Source of the DNA: Flavobacterium gawalongense
Lineage (GTDB): Bacteria; Bacteroidota; Bacteroidia; Flavobacteriales; Flavobacteriaceae
Reading direction: 5' to 3'
Length of the DNA stretch: 64,000 bases
Assembly (NCBI RefSeq): GCF_007097265.1
Contig: NZ_VJZP01000003.1
Span: 62,001 to 126,000 of the forward strand
How positions within the stretch are numbered: the first letter of the stretch is position 1; each line of letters starts with the position of its first letter. Under the pieces are notes generated by a model. It was not told where the DNA came from. It saw only the letters and a list, made by a program, of their open reading frames with translations, and made no database searches. The position numbers and the translations under genes are program-made. Positions 1 to 6,921 of the stretch are shown here, one piece after another.

Positions 1-2
1 TC

Positions 3-902
3 ATGACAAAAGTTACCATAAAAGAAACACAAAACCCTACTATATTAAAATTTGAATTTCAGGATTTCATTACTCAAAATGAGAGTTTCGAATTCAAAAA
101 TATAGATGAGGCTAAATCTTCCCCTCTTGCACAACAATTGTTTTACTTGCCATTCGTAAAAACAATTTATATCTCGGGAAACTTCATTGCTATCGAGAAA
201 TATAGCATTGTAGAATGGGAAGATGTAAAAGATGCAGTGGCAGAACAAATAGAGAAATTTGTAAATGATGGCGGAACAATCATAACAATAGATGAAAACA
301 AAACTAAAAAACAGCCCATTACGGTTTATGGAGAAACAACTCCAAATCCAGCTGCTTTGAAATTTGTGGTGAGCAAAATGTTGACCAAAAATGCTATTGA
401 ATTCAAAAATATTGATCAAACTGGTGCTTCGCCATTGGCAAAAGAACTCTTCAAATTTCCTTACGTAAAAGAAATTTTCATTGACGAAAACTACATCTCC
501 GTAACCAAATATGAAATCAATGACTGGCAGGAAATCACCTTAGAAATAAGAAGTTTCATTAAACAATATATCGAAAACGGAGGAACCGTTTTAGATGAAA
601 ATTTTATTGAAGCCGTAACAGCTGAAGAAAATACTAAAGCAAAAGAATTTGACAATCTGGATGTCACTTCACAACAAATCATCAACATATTAGAGGAATA
701 TGTAAAACCAGCCGTACAAGCTGACGGAGGTAATATTGCATTTGACTCTTATAACGAAACTGATAAAACCGTAAAAGTAATTTTGCAAGGCGCTTGTAGT
801 GGTTGCCCGTCATCAACATTCACTTTGAAAAGTGGTATAGAAAATATGTTGAAAAGTATGCTGAACGACGAAGGAATTAAAGTGGAAGCGATAAATGCAT
901 AA
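3..902 (+). CDS. Nfu-type iron-sulfur scaffold/carrier protein with duplicated N-terminal domain
   Basis: This is a cytosolic protein of the NifU/Nfu family, which carries nascent Fe-S clusters to apo-proteins. The 299 residues show two copies of the Nfu N-terminal domain (about 5-95 and 105-200; both start with NPT/NPA-x-LKF and end with NDGGT or ENGGT) followed by a C-terminal NifU domain (about 220-299). The cluster-ligand pair is CSGC (Cys265 and Cys268). The ATG at base 3 fits the family because the first domain begins almost at once, but the window edge hides the upstream DNA, so an earlier start cannot be excluded. The two N-terminal domains are clearly paralogous to each other. Dodecin follows on the same strand behind its own promoter. 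Confidence 0.9.
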   Translation: MTKVTIKETQNPTILKFEFQDFITQNESFEFKNIDEAKSSPLAQQLFYLPFVKTIYISGNFIAIEKYSIVEWEDVKDAVAEQIEKFVNDGGTIITIDENKTKKQPITVYGETTPNPAALKFVVSKMLTKNAIEFKNIDQTGASPLAKELFKFPYVKEIFIDENYISVTKYEINDWQEITLEIRSFIKQYIENGGTVLDENFIEAVTAEENTKAKEFDNLDVTSQQIINILEEYVKPAVQADGGNIAFDSYNETDKTVKVILQGACSGCPSSTFTLKSGIENMLKSMLNDEGIKVEAINA

Positions 903-961
903 AAAAAATACACACTTAACTGATAATGTTATAGTTAGATGAAAATAATTGCCATTTTAAA

Positions 962-991
962 TTGAAATTTTAAATAAAATAGGTACATTTA
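962..991 (+). promoter_or_regulatory. Putative Bacteroidetes promoter for dodecin
   Basis: A TTG at 962-964 is followed after 19 nt by TACATTTA at 984-991. This matches the Bacteroidetes sigma-ABfr pattern (TTG, about 20 nt, TAnnTTTG) apart from the last base. The predicted transcript start would lie about 15-20 nt before the dodecin ATG. Seen in sequence only. Confidence 0.45.
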
Positions 992-1016
992 ATCTTTAAC
1001 TTAACAAATAGAAATT

Positions 1017-1217
1017 ATGTCAGTATTAAAAGTAATTGAAATACTTTCCAGCTCAGATATAAGTTGGGAAGATGCAGCTCGAAAAGGAGTTGCGAAGGCG
1101 GCAAAATCCGTAAAACACATCCGTTCGGTATACATTAAAGACCATAGTGCAGCCGTAAGTGGAGGAGAAATCACAGAATATAGAGTAAATTTAAAATTAA
1201 CTTTCGAACTCGAATAG
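1017..1217 (+). CDS. Dodecin family flavin-binding protein
   Basis: The 66-residue length and the sequence fit dodecins, small proteins that assemble into hollow dodecamers and store or buffer flavins such as FMN/FAD and their breakdown products. The family pattern is visible: a beta-strand (VLKVIEILSSS), the helix SWEDAARKGVAKAAKSVKHI with the start of the next strand, and two further strands that end in KLTFELE. The ATG follows an A-rich leader with a recognisable promoter, and a strong hairpin terminator follows the stop. It therefore looks like a one-gene transcription unit. Confidence 0.92.
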   Translation: MSVLKVIEILSSSDISWEDAARKGVAKAAKSVKHIRSVYIKDHSAAVSGGEITEYRVNLKLTFELE

Positions 1218-1239
1218 CTTAATTTGACCCAATTAATTT

Positions 1240-1267
1240 AAGCGTTTCATTTGAGACGCTTTTTTTA
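1240..1267 (+). terminator. Rho-independent terminator of dodecin
   Basis: A 9-bp stem (outer AAGCGT pairing with ACGCTT, one G-U pair, loop ATTT) at 1240-1261 is followed directly by a T-run. It lies 22 nt after the dodecin stop codon. Confidence 0.8.
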
Positions 1268-1278
1268 TTTATAATTTA

Positions 1279-1434
1279 TTTTAGGAGCTATTTCCAGCTA
1301 TACGTTACAATCTTTCTAGTCCAGAACTTGTTTCAGTATCCTGAAACAAGTTCTGGACTAGAAAGGATTTCCACTTCAAACGAAGTTCACTGAACTCCGA
1401 TGAAAATGTGGATTAAGTGAAGTAATCTGGGCTA
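1279..1434 (+). repeat. Interspersed repeat element, copy 1, with a 25-bp perfect hairpin core
   Basis: A non-coding element with the same outer sequence as the copy at 60775-60899 (opposite strand). The shared 5' part reads TTTTAGGAGCTATTTCC then GCTAT. The shared 3' part reads CTTCAAACGAAG then TTCACTGAACTCC, a 15-nt variable spacer, TAAGTGAAGTAATC and GGGCTA. The core between ATCT and GGAT is different: here it is a perfect inverted repeat with 25-nt arms (1312-1336 and 1341-1365) around the loop TATC. Small internal palindromes (CTTC/GAAG and AGTTC/GAACT) are present. The element carries no ORF. Confidence 0.75.
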
Positions 1435-1579
1435 AAACAATCCCAATGAACGAACTAAATTTAAAAACCTGCCTCTATTTATTACAACGCCAACAATCCT
1501 GTTAATTGGAAAGCTTAGATTTAGCTTCAAATTATTTGGCAAAAAAAAGAATTGACCCTTTGCGGAGCATAAGCTCTAG

Positions 1580-1777
1580 ATTATTCCGCCAAAACAAACA
1601 GCCTTTATATCCCAAAATATTGTTTTGGCAGTAACCCAAAAAACATCAAATCTTCTATTTTTAGCTTCACCGTTTAAAAACGACGAAACACTTTTTTATG
1701 CTTATCAAAAACAAACGTATTCAGCATCAAATACTGATTTTCAGCAAATTATTAACGATTTAATAAAGCAATCCTAG
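1580..1777 (+). pseudogene. Probable gene remnant without start codon
   Basis: After the repeat element an open frame of 65 codons ends at TAG 1775-1777. It opens directly behind a stop at 1577-1579 and has no ATG near its beginning. The predicted peptide has ordinary protein character (for example VLAVTQKTSNLLFLASPFKN and DFQQIINDLIKQS). Upstream, at about 1445-1580, protein-like stretches continue in another frame but are broken by stops (for example MNELNLKTCLYLLQRQQSC then stop). This looks like the decayed 3' end of a gene interrupted by frameshifts and nonsense changes. I do not recognise the family. A chance open frame in AT-rich DNA is possible. Confidence 0.35.
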
Positions 1778-1821
1778 AAAAAATTGTTTAATATTGTAAC
1801 ACTAATCAATTTCAAAACACC

Positions 1822-2370
1822 ATGGGACTATCTTCATTTTTTAAAAATTTGTTTGGCTCAGCCAAAGAAACAGCCAGCGAATTAGCAGACAAAGCGGAAA
1901 CAACTTTTGAACAAGCAAAAGAAACTGCTGCACCTTATATTGAAAAAGCGGAAACATTTGCCGAAGAAACATTTGAGAAAGTAAAAGAAACCACATCCCC
2001 ATATCTAGAAAAAGCAGAAACTTTTGCGGAAGAGGCATTTGACAAAGTAAAAGAAACAGCTGCACCAATCATAGCGAAAATAGAGGATTTTACTGATCAG
2101 GCTAAGGAAACAGCAAGTGATGTTTTAGGAAAAGTGGTAGAAACTGTAAAAGAAAAAACTGGCGTAACTGCAGATAAAGTTGAAGAGGTAGCAACTGAAA
2201 CCAAAGCTGTAACTTCGGATACCATGGAAACCATAAAAGAAAAAGCTGCAGCTTCGGACACTTTGGAAACTATTTCTGAAAAAGCGAGTGCATTTGCAAG
2301 TGATGCAGATGCTGAAGCAAAAGAAATTGCCAAGAAAACCATAAATAAAATAGAAGAAGACGCCGATTAA
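1822..2370 (+). CDS. Helical repeat protein, YtxH/apolipoprotein-like, unknown function
   Basis: This 182-residue protein has no signal peptide and is rich in Ala, Glu, Lys and Thr. After a short hydrophobic start (MGLSSFFKNLFG) it carries a 22-residue repeat: residues about 42-63 and 64-85 are near copies beginning KAETFAEE, and a shorter relative sits at 24-41. Later repeats are degenerate (KETASD, VKEKTG, IKEKAA). A 22-residue (2 x 11) period of this composition is typical of long amphipathic helices in YtxH-like, LEA-like or apolipoprotein-like proteins, which may associate with membranes or be stress-induced. No catalytic motif is visible. A terminator follows immediately. The gene is probably real; the function is inferred only in general terms. 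Confidence 0.75.
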   Translation: MGLSSFFKNLFGSAKETASELADKAETTFEQAKETAAPYIEKAETFAEETFEKVKETTSPYLEKAETFAEEAFDKVKETAAPIIAKIEDFTDQAKETASDVLGKVVETVKEKTGVTADKVEEVATETKAVTSDTMETIKEKAAASDTLETISEKASAFASDADAEAKEIAKKTINKIEEDAD

Positions 2371-2413
2371 TTGATATAAAAATAATTTATTTATATTTTT
2401 GCACTTCAAATTT

Positions 2414-2439
2414 AACCTTCTCTTTTGAGAGGGTTTTTT
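2414..2439 (+). terminator. Rho-independent terminator after the helical repeat protein
   Basis: AACCTTCTC and GAGAGGGTT form a 9-bp stem (one G-T pair) around TTTT, followed by T residues. A TTG codon inside this hairpin (2425) is in frame with mscS but cannot be its start; the ATG at 2452 is. Confidence 0.75.
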
Positions 2440-2451
2440 ATTACTCAAAAA

Positions 2452-3279
2452 ATGAACTTAAATCCTAATCAACTTACTGATTATGCCAATACTTTTGTAA
2501 AAGCATTAATTGATTATTCCCCAAAAATAATTTCTGCCTTTGTAATTTTATTTGTAGGCCTTTACACGATTCGACTTATCAATAGATTCATTAGAAAAAT
2601 AATGATAAAAAGGGATTTAGACCCTACATTAACAAAATTTCTTGCCGATATATTGCTTTGGATTTTAAGAGTATTATTATTTGTGACTTTTATCTCAAAA
2701 CTAGGAATAGAAACTTCTTCTTTTGTAGCTATTCTTGGCGCAATGGGACTTGCAGTAGGTTTATCGCTTCAAGGTTCTTTATCTAATTTTGCAGGGGGAA
2801 TGCTGATTATTCTCTTCAAACCATTTAAGGCTGGTCATACAATTGAGGCGCAAGGCGTTATTGGAACAGTAAGCGAAATACAAATATTTGTAACCAAATT
2901 AATTACGGCTAACAATCAAACTATTTTTGTCCCAAATGGATCTTTATCAAATGGCACTATTATCAATTACTCCTTACAAGGATACAGGAGAGCCGATTTG
3001 ACAATTGCCATTTCCTACGATACCAATATTAAAAAAGCAAAAGATATAATTACTACCGTTTTAAACAGTAACCCCAAAATACTAAAAACTCCAAGTGCTG
3101 AAGTTTCTGTAAAGAATTTGACTGATAACGCCATCCAACTTGCAGTTAGACCATGGGCAAATAACGAAGATTTTGGTGTTGTTTTTTCTGAAACTTTAGA
3201 AAGCTGTAAACTAGCATTTGATACTGCCGGAATTGTCATTCAACCTTATGTAAGAGAATCATCCAAGGCTAATTCTTAA
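2452..3279 (+). CDS. Small-conductance mechanosensitive channel (MscS family)
   Basis: A 275-residue inner-membrane channel of the MscS family, which opens under membrane tension and releases solutes during hypo-osmotic shock. Three transmembrane helices are visible (about residues 25-45, 64-84 and the pore helix 91-120). The pore helix carries the Gly/Ala-rich pattern GAMGLAVGLSLQGSLSNFAGG. The cytoplasmic beta domain (FKAGHTIEAQGVIGTVSEI) and the C-terminal alpha/beta domain follow; the length is that of the E. coli MscS type. I chose the ATG at 2452 because the longer frame begins with a TTG inside the upstream terminator. The gene converges on tsaB with only 10 bp between stop codons, so its own terminator seems to lie within tsaB. 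Confidence 0.93.
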   Translation: MNLNPNQLTDYANTFVKALIDYSPKIISAFVILFVGLYTIRLINRFIRKIMIKRDLDPTLTKFLADILLWILRVLLFVTFISKLGIETSSFVAILGAMGLAVGLSLQGSLSNFAGGMLIILFKPFKAGHTIEAQGVIGTVSEIQIFVTKLITANNQTIFVPNGSLSNGTIINYSLQGYRRADLTIAISYDTNIKKAKDIITTVLNSNPKILKTPSAEVSVKNLTDNAIQLAVRPWANNEDFGVVFSETLESCKLAFDTAGIVIQPYVRESSKANS

Positions 3280-3289
3280 TTTAAGTATC

Positions 3290-3958
3290 TTATTTCTTTG
3301 AGGTAGTAATCATAAAATCTTTCAAATAATACGGTTCAAAATAAGCGACATCTACCGTGTCGCTTATTTTGTATTTTTCAAAACTTAACAAGCTCATTTC
3401 CTTTGCCGAAGGAAACTTGATTTCATCTAAAAAAACAAAAGTTTCTTTAGTCAGAACTGTTTTGCACTTCTCTGAGCAATCTCCCACAAAATAAAGTATT
3501 TCCTGAAAATCTTCAAATGAATTTTCAGTAATGATTTCGGCCAAAGTTGCTCTCCTATTTTCAAAATTAGGGGTAAAAACAGCGCTGTACACTTCCATTC
3601 TTCTGGCATCAATCATTGGAATAATCAAGCCATTTGAAACTTTAACCTGAGAAGCTAATGTTTTCAAGGTATCAATAGCTATCAAAGGTATGCCTAAAGC
3701 GAAACACAGCCCTTTTGCGGCAGAAACTCCTATTCGCAATCCCGTATAAGACCCAGGACCTTGACTTACCGCAACAGCAACTAAATCTTTGAAAGTAATT
3801 CCTGCTTCTTGTATAATTTCTTCAATAAAAACATGTAATCGTTCCGCGTGAGAATAACCTTCTTCAGCAATTTCTTTGCACAGAATCGTTTTTCCTTCTT
3901 TTGCAAGAGCAACAGAACAGTTTTTAGTTGCGGTTTCGATGTTAAGTATATAATCCAA
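3290..3958 (-). CDS. tsaB: tRNA threonylcarbamoyladenosine biosynthesis protein TsaB
   Basis: TsaB is the ASKHA-fold partner that supports TsaD (with TsaE) in adding threonylcarbamoyl to A37 of ANN-decoding tRNAs in the cytosol. The 222-residue sequence starts with the family motif ILNIETATKNCSVAL, continues with the helix containing HAERL, and has SQGPGSYTGLRIGVSAAKGLC (about 65-85), diagnostic for TsaB. The family's usual length is about 220-240. The C-terminal coding region contains a perfect 14-bp inverted repeat that may serve the convergent mscS transcript. The start is fixed by the conserved N-terminal strand. Confidence 0.93.
   Translation of the reverse strand: MDYILNIETATKNCSVALAKEGKTILCKEIAEEGYSHAERLHVFIEEIIQEAGITFKDLVAVAVSQGPGSYTGLRIGVSAAKGLCFALGIPLIAIDTLKTLASQVKVSNGLIIPMIDARRMEVYSAVFTPNFENRRATLAEIITENSFEDFQEILYFVGDCSEKCKTVLTKETFVFLDEIKFPSAKEMSLLSFEKYKISDTVDVAYFEPYYLKDFMITTSKK
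3337..3371 (+). terminator. Intragenic hairpin inside tsaB, likely terminator for convergent mscS
   Basis: Arms CAAAATAAGCGACA (3337-3350) and its exact complement (3358-3371) enclose a 7-nt loop. On the plus strand the right arm ends in TTATTTTG and then TATTTTTC, giving a U-rich tract. It lies 58 nt after the mscS stop, inside the coding sequence of tsaB. Termination is inferred. Confidence 0.5.
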
Positions 3959-3980
3959 TTTTATATTTTATTTTTAATGT

Positions 3981-4022
3981 GAAAATCACAATCATAAAAT
4001 AAAATTTATAATTGTGATTTTC
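3981..4022 (-). terminator. Long hairpin between the efflux adaptor and tsaB
   Basis: GAAAATCACAAT (3981-3992) pairs perfectly with 4011-4022, and the 18-nt loop contains a further ATAAA/TTTAT pairing. It stands 20 nt downstream of the adaptor stop (minus strand). The tract after the stem is AT-rich but lacks a clean U-run, so termination is likely rather than certain. Confidence 0.45.
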
Positions 4023-4042
4023 AAATATATGTACTTTATGTA

Positions 4043-5347
4043 TTACTTCTTGCTTTCTTCTTTATCTTTTTCTGTTTTTAATGTTACTTTATCTCCAGAA
4101 TTTAGCTCCTTAGAAACTGTAGTGTAAGGACCCGTAATAACTACATCTCCTTTTTTAAGCCCAGTTAAAACTTCAATATTAGTATCATCTTGAATTCCGG
4201 TTTTAATGATTCTTATTTTAGCTTTATCACCTACTTTTACAAAAACACATTCAAATTTTTTATCACTTTTAGGTGCTACTTTTTTCTCATCGGATTTAGG
4301 ATCCTCAATTTTTATTTCCTTAACTGCAGCTGTATCTGATTTTACTACAACTGAACTTATTGGCACAGATAATACATTCTTTTTTGTTTTGGTAATAATA
4401 TCAACTGTTGCCGTCATTCCTGGTCTAAAAGGAGAATATGCATCTGGTTTTCCTTTTAATAAATCTTGATATGATTCTTTAAGTATTCTTACTTTAACTT
4501 TAAAATTAGTTACTTGGTCAGCGGTCAAAGAAGAACTCGCCGAATTAGAAATGCTTGTCACAATCCCTTTAAATTGTTTTTTCAAATAAGCGTCAACTTC
4601 AACTTTTGCTTCGTCACCTACTTTTATTTTTACAATATCATTTTCATTTACATCAACTTCAACTTCCATGTTATTTAGATTCGCAACTCTCAATATTTCG
4701 GTTCCAGCCATTTGCTGGGTTCCCAATACACGTTCACCTAACTCAACATTAAGTACCGAAACAGTCCCGTCAGCAGGTGCATAAATAATTGTTCGTCCAA
4801 GATTATCTTGAGCTTCATTTACTGAAGCAGAAGCACTTCTTACATTAAAATAAGCCGTTTGCTTGGCCGCTTTTGCAACCTCAAAAGAAGCGATAGATTT
4901 ATCCCAATCTGATCTGGAAATAATTCCTTTATCGAACAAAGTTTTATTTCTGTCATAACTTGCTTTGGCTTCTTTAAAAGAGGCATCTGCCTGACTCAAA
5001 CCTGCTTTAGTTCCAGACAAATTAGCAACTGTTCTATTTAATCCCGAAGTATACAAATCAGGATTTATCTTTACCAATAAATCTCCTTTTTTTACTACTT
5101 GTCCTTCTTTCACAGGTAATGAAATAATTTCACCAGAAACCATAGAAGATATTTTAACTTCAATTTCAGGTTGAATTTTTCCTGTAGCCGAAACGGTTTC
5201 AACAATTGTAGTTGCATCAACCTGGGCTATTTCTACTTCTTTCCCTTTATCTTTATTTCCTATAATTCCTTTTTTTGAAAGCACTATCAATAATGCAATA
5301 AGTACCACAGCACTACCAATTAAGATATAAATTGTTTTTTTTGACAT
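4043..5347 (-). CDS. Periplasmic adaptor of a tripartite efflux pump (HlyD/MacA family)
   Basis: A 434-residue membrane-fusion protein that links an inner-membrane transporter to a TolC-type channel. It has an N-terminal membrane anchor (about 4-23), a beta-barrel/lipoyl half (GKIQPEIEVKISSMVSGEI, about 55-75, and the second half APADGTVSVLNVELGERV), a long helical hairpin between them (about 105-185), and a C-terminal beta region (RPGMTATVDI). The MacA-like arrangement suggests an ABC (MacB) partner, but no permease gene is next to it. The upstream neighbour, 6 bp away, is a TolC-family protein, so the two are co-transcribed. A Lys/Glu-rich tail ends the protein. Confidence 0.88.
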   Translation of the reverse strand: MSKKTIYILIGSAVVLIALLIVLSKKGIIGNKDKGKEVEIAQVDATTIVETVSATGKIQPEIEVKISSMVSGEIISLPVKEGQVVKKGDLLVKINPDLYTSGLNRTVANLSGTKAGLSQADASFKEAKASYDRNKTLFDKGIISRSDWDKSIASFEVAKAAKQTAYFNVRSASASVNEAQDNLGRTIIYAPADGTVSVLNVELGERVLGTQQMAGTEILRVANLNNMEVEVDVNENDIVKIKVGDEAKVEVDAYLKKQFKGIVTSISNSASSSLTADQVTNFKVKVRILKESYQDLLKGKPDAYSPFRPGMTATVDIITKTKKNVLSVPISSVVVKSDTAAVKEIKIEDPKSDEKKVAPKSDKKFECVFVKVGDKAKIRIIKTGIQDDTNIEVLTGLKKGDVVITGPYTTVSKELNSGDKVTLKTEKDKEESKK

Positions 5348-5353
5348 AATAAT

Positions 5354-6727
5354 CTAGTTTTTAATGATTGGAATTCCAAAATAGAATTCTAAAATTTTGA
5401 TTTTAAAAATATAATCGTATTTCGTTCTAAGAACCTCTGATTGTGCATTAGTGAGTAAGGTTTGTGATTGGTTGAAATCAAAAGAATTCATCAACCCCAC
5501 TGCATATTTTTCTTTGGCATAATTATAGGCTTCTTGTCTTGACTCTAATGCTACAACTGAAGATTCATGAGCATTTAGCGCCCCTTTAGCATCCGTGAAA
5601 GCAGTATAAACATTTCTTTGCAAATCCAATTCTTGTTGTTCTAATGCGATTTTTGATTTTTCTAAACTCACTTTGGAACGCTCTACATTATTTTTTGCTG
5701 AAAATCCATTAAATATTGGAATTGACAATTGAGCACCAAAAGATTGTCCCTTGTTGTCACTAAATTGAGTCCAAAAAGGATCAGGCTTTTGAGCTCCAAT
5801 TATAGTTCCTGTAATAGGGTCATATTGAGGAACGTCTGCATACGATACACGGCTATTGAAACTATAAAACCCTTGAAGTGTCGGTTGAAAAGCCCCTTTT
5901 GCAATAGCAACATTTTTCTCGGCAATTTCCAAATTGGTTTTGGCAATTTTTAATTCTGTTCTACCTTCTTTAGCCTTATCATAAATAACAGTTGGGGTTT
6001 GAGCCAAAATATTATTTTCATCTTTAGCGGAAGTCCCATCAATTATATCAAAATTCTCAAAATCTTTTAATTGTAATAATTGGGCTAGACTCAATTTTGA
6101 AATTAATACAGCATTATCTGCAGCAATAACATTTTGGTTGTTTGAAGCTACTGTGGCTTTTATATCTAATAAATCTCCACGCGGAATAGATCCTGCGTTT
6201 ACTAATTCTTGCGAACGGGCATACTGTTTTTCATTAATAGCCAATTGTTCTTTTTGTACTTTTAGATTTTCCTTATTAAACAGCACTTGCAAAAAAGAAT
6301 TAGCAACATTCAGTGCGACATCTTCCTGCATTTTAAGCAATTGATATTTCGCTGCAACTATCGAAAGATTGGCTTTACGAAGGTTGTTTTGATTTTGCAA
6401 ACCTTTGTAAATATCTACACCGACATTTGCACCAGCGGAGGTAAACTGAGTAGTTTGATTGCGCAGAAGTCCTGTTGTAATATCCTGATTCAAACCAATA
6501 TTCCAAGAGTGAGAAGCATTGGCATTTAAAGATGGAAGAAAATTTCCTATCGCGCCTTTTTTATCAATAGCTGCCGTTTTAGAATCTAATTCGGTTTGTT
6601 TGATTGAAATGTTGTTTTGTATGGCATATTTTATGCATTCTTCCAAGGTCCAATTTTTAGATTGCGCCTGAATTGTTATGCTACAAACTAACATTAGAAT
6701 TAAACTAAAAAAACTTCTTTTTTTCAT
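5354..6727 (-). CDS. TolC-family outer-membrane efflux channel
   Basis: An outer-membrane channel that works with the adaptor encoded directly downstream. From the start at 6727 the protein has 457 residues: a signal peptide (MKKRSFFSLILMLVCSITIQAQ), then two structurally repeated halves of long helices and strands typical of OEP domains (LEECIKYAIQNNISIKQ at the beginning; SFGAQLSIPIFNGFSAKNN at the second half). The ATG nine codons upstream is less likely because it places ILYFYSKY in front of a complete signal peptide. A TAAATTTG box at 6762-6769 lies 35 nt upstream and fits a -7 element. Confidence 0.9.
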   Translation of the reverse strand: MKKRSFFSLILMLVCSITIQAQSKNWTLEECIKYAIQNNISIKQTELDSKTAAIDKKGAIGNFLPSLNANASHSWNIGLNQDITTGLLRNQTTQFTSAGANVGVDIYKGLQNQNNLRKANLSIVAAKYQLLKMQEDVALNVANSFLQVLFNKENLKVQKEQLAINEKQYARSQELVNAGSIPRGDLLDIKATVASNNQNVIAADNAVLISKLSLAQLLQLKDFENFDIIDGTSAKDENNILAQTPTVIYDKAKEGRTELKIAKTNLEIAEKNVAIAKGAFQPTLQGFYSFNSRVSYADVPQYDPITGTIIGAQKPDPFWTQFSDNKGQSFGAQLSIPIFNGFSAKNNVERSKVSLEKSKIALEQQELDLQRNVYTAFTDAKGALNAHESSVVALESRQEAYNYAKEKYAVGLMNSFDFNQSQTLLTNAQSEVLRTKYDYIFKIKILEFYFGIPIIKN

Positions 6728-6761
6728 ATATTTTGAATAAAAGTACAGTATCACTGCTAAA

Positions 6762-6901
6762 CAAATTTAACTTTTTCTAATAAAGAGCCATGGAATAATA
6801 TGAAATATTTCACCCATAAATCAGTTATAAAAACAATTAGACTTTGAAAATTACCATTTGTTACAAAAAATCCTAAAAATATATTTCTTTTGTTAATTTT
6901 G
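6762..6901. promoter_or_regulatory. Divergent promoter region between tolC-like and DUF4403 genes
   Basis: Two perfect TAnnTTTG -7 boxes point away from each other: TAAATTTG on the minus strand (6762-6769) for the efflux operon and TAATTTTG on the plus strand (6894-6901) for the DUF4403 gene. No convincing TTG about 20 nt upstream of either was found. Inference from sequence only. Confidence 0.4.
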
Positions 6902-6921
6902 CTCTTTTAAACTAAAATAAA

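Noticed and set aside
2425..2451. Longer start of the MscS gene at a TTG
   Set aside because: The TTG lies inside the upstream terminator hairpin; the ATG at 2452 starts the normal family N-terminus.
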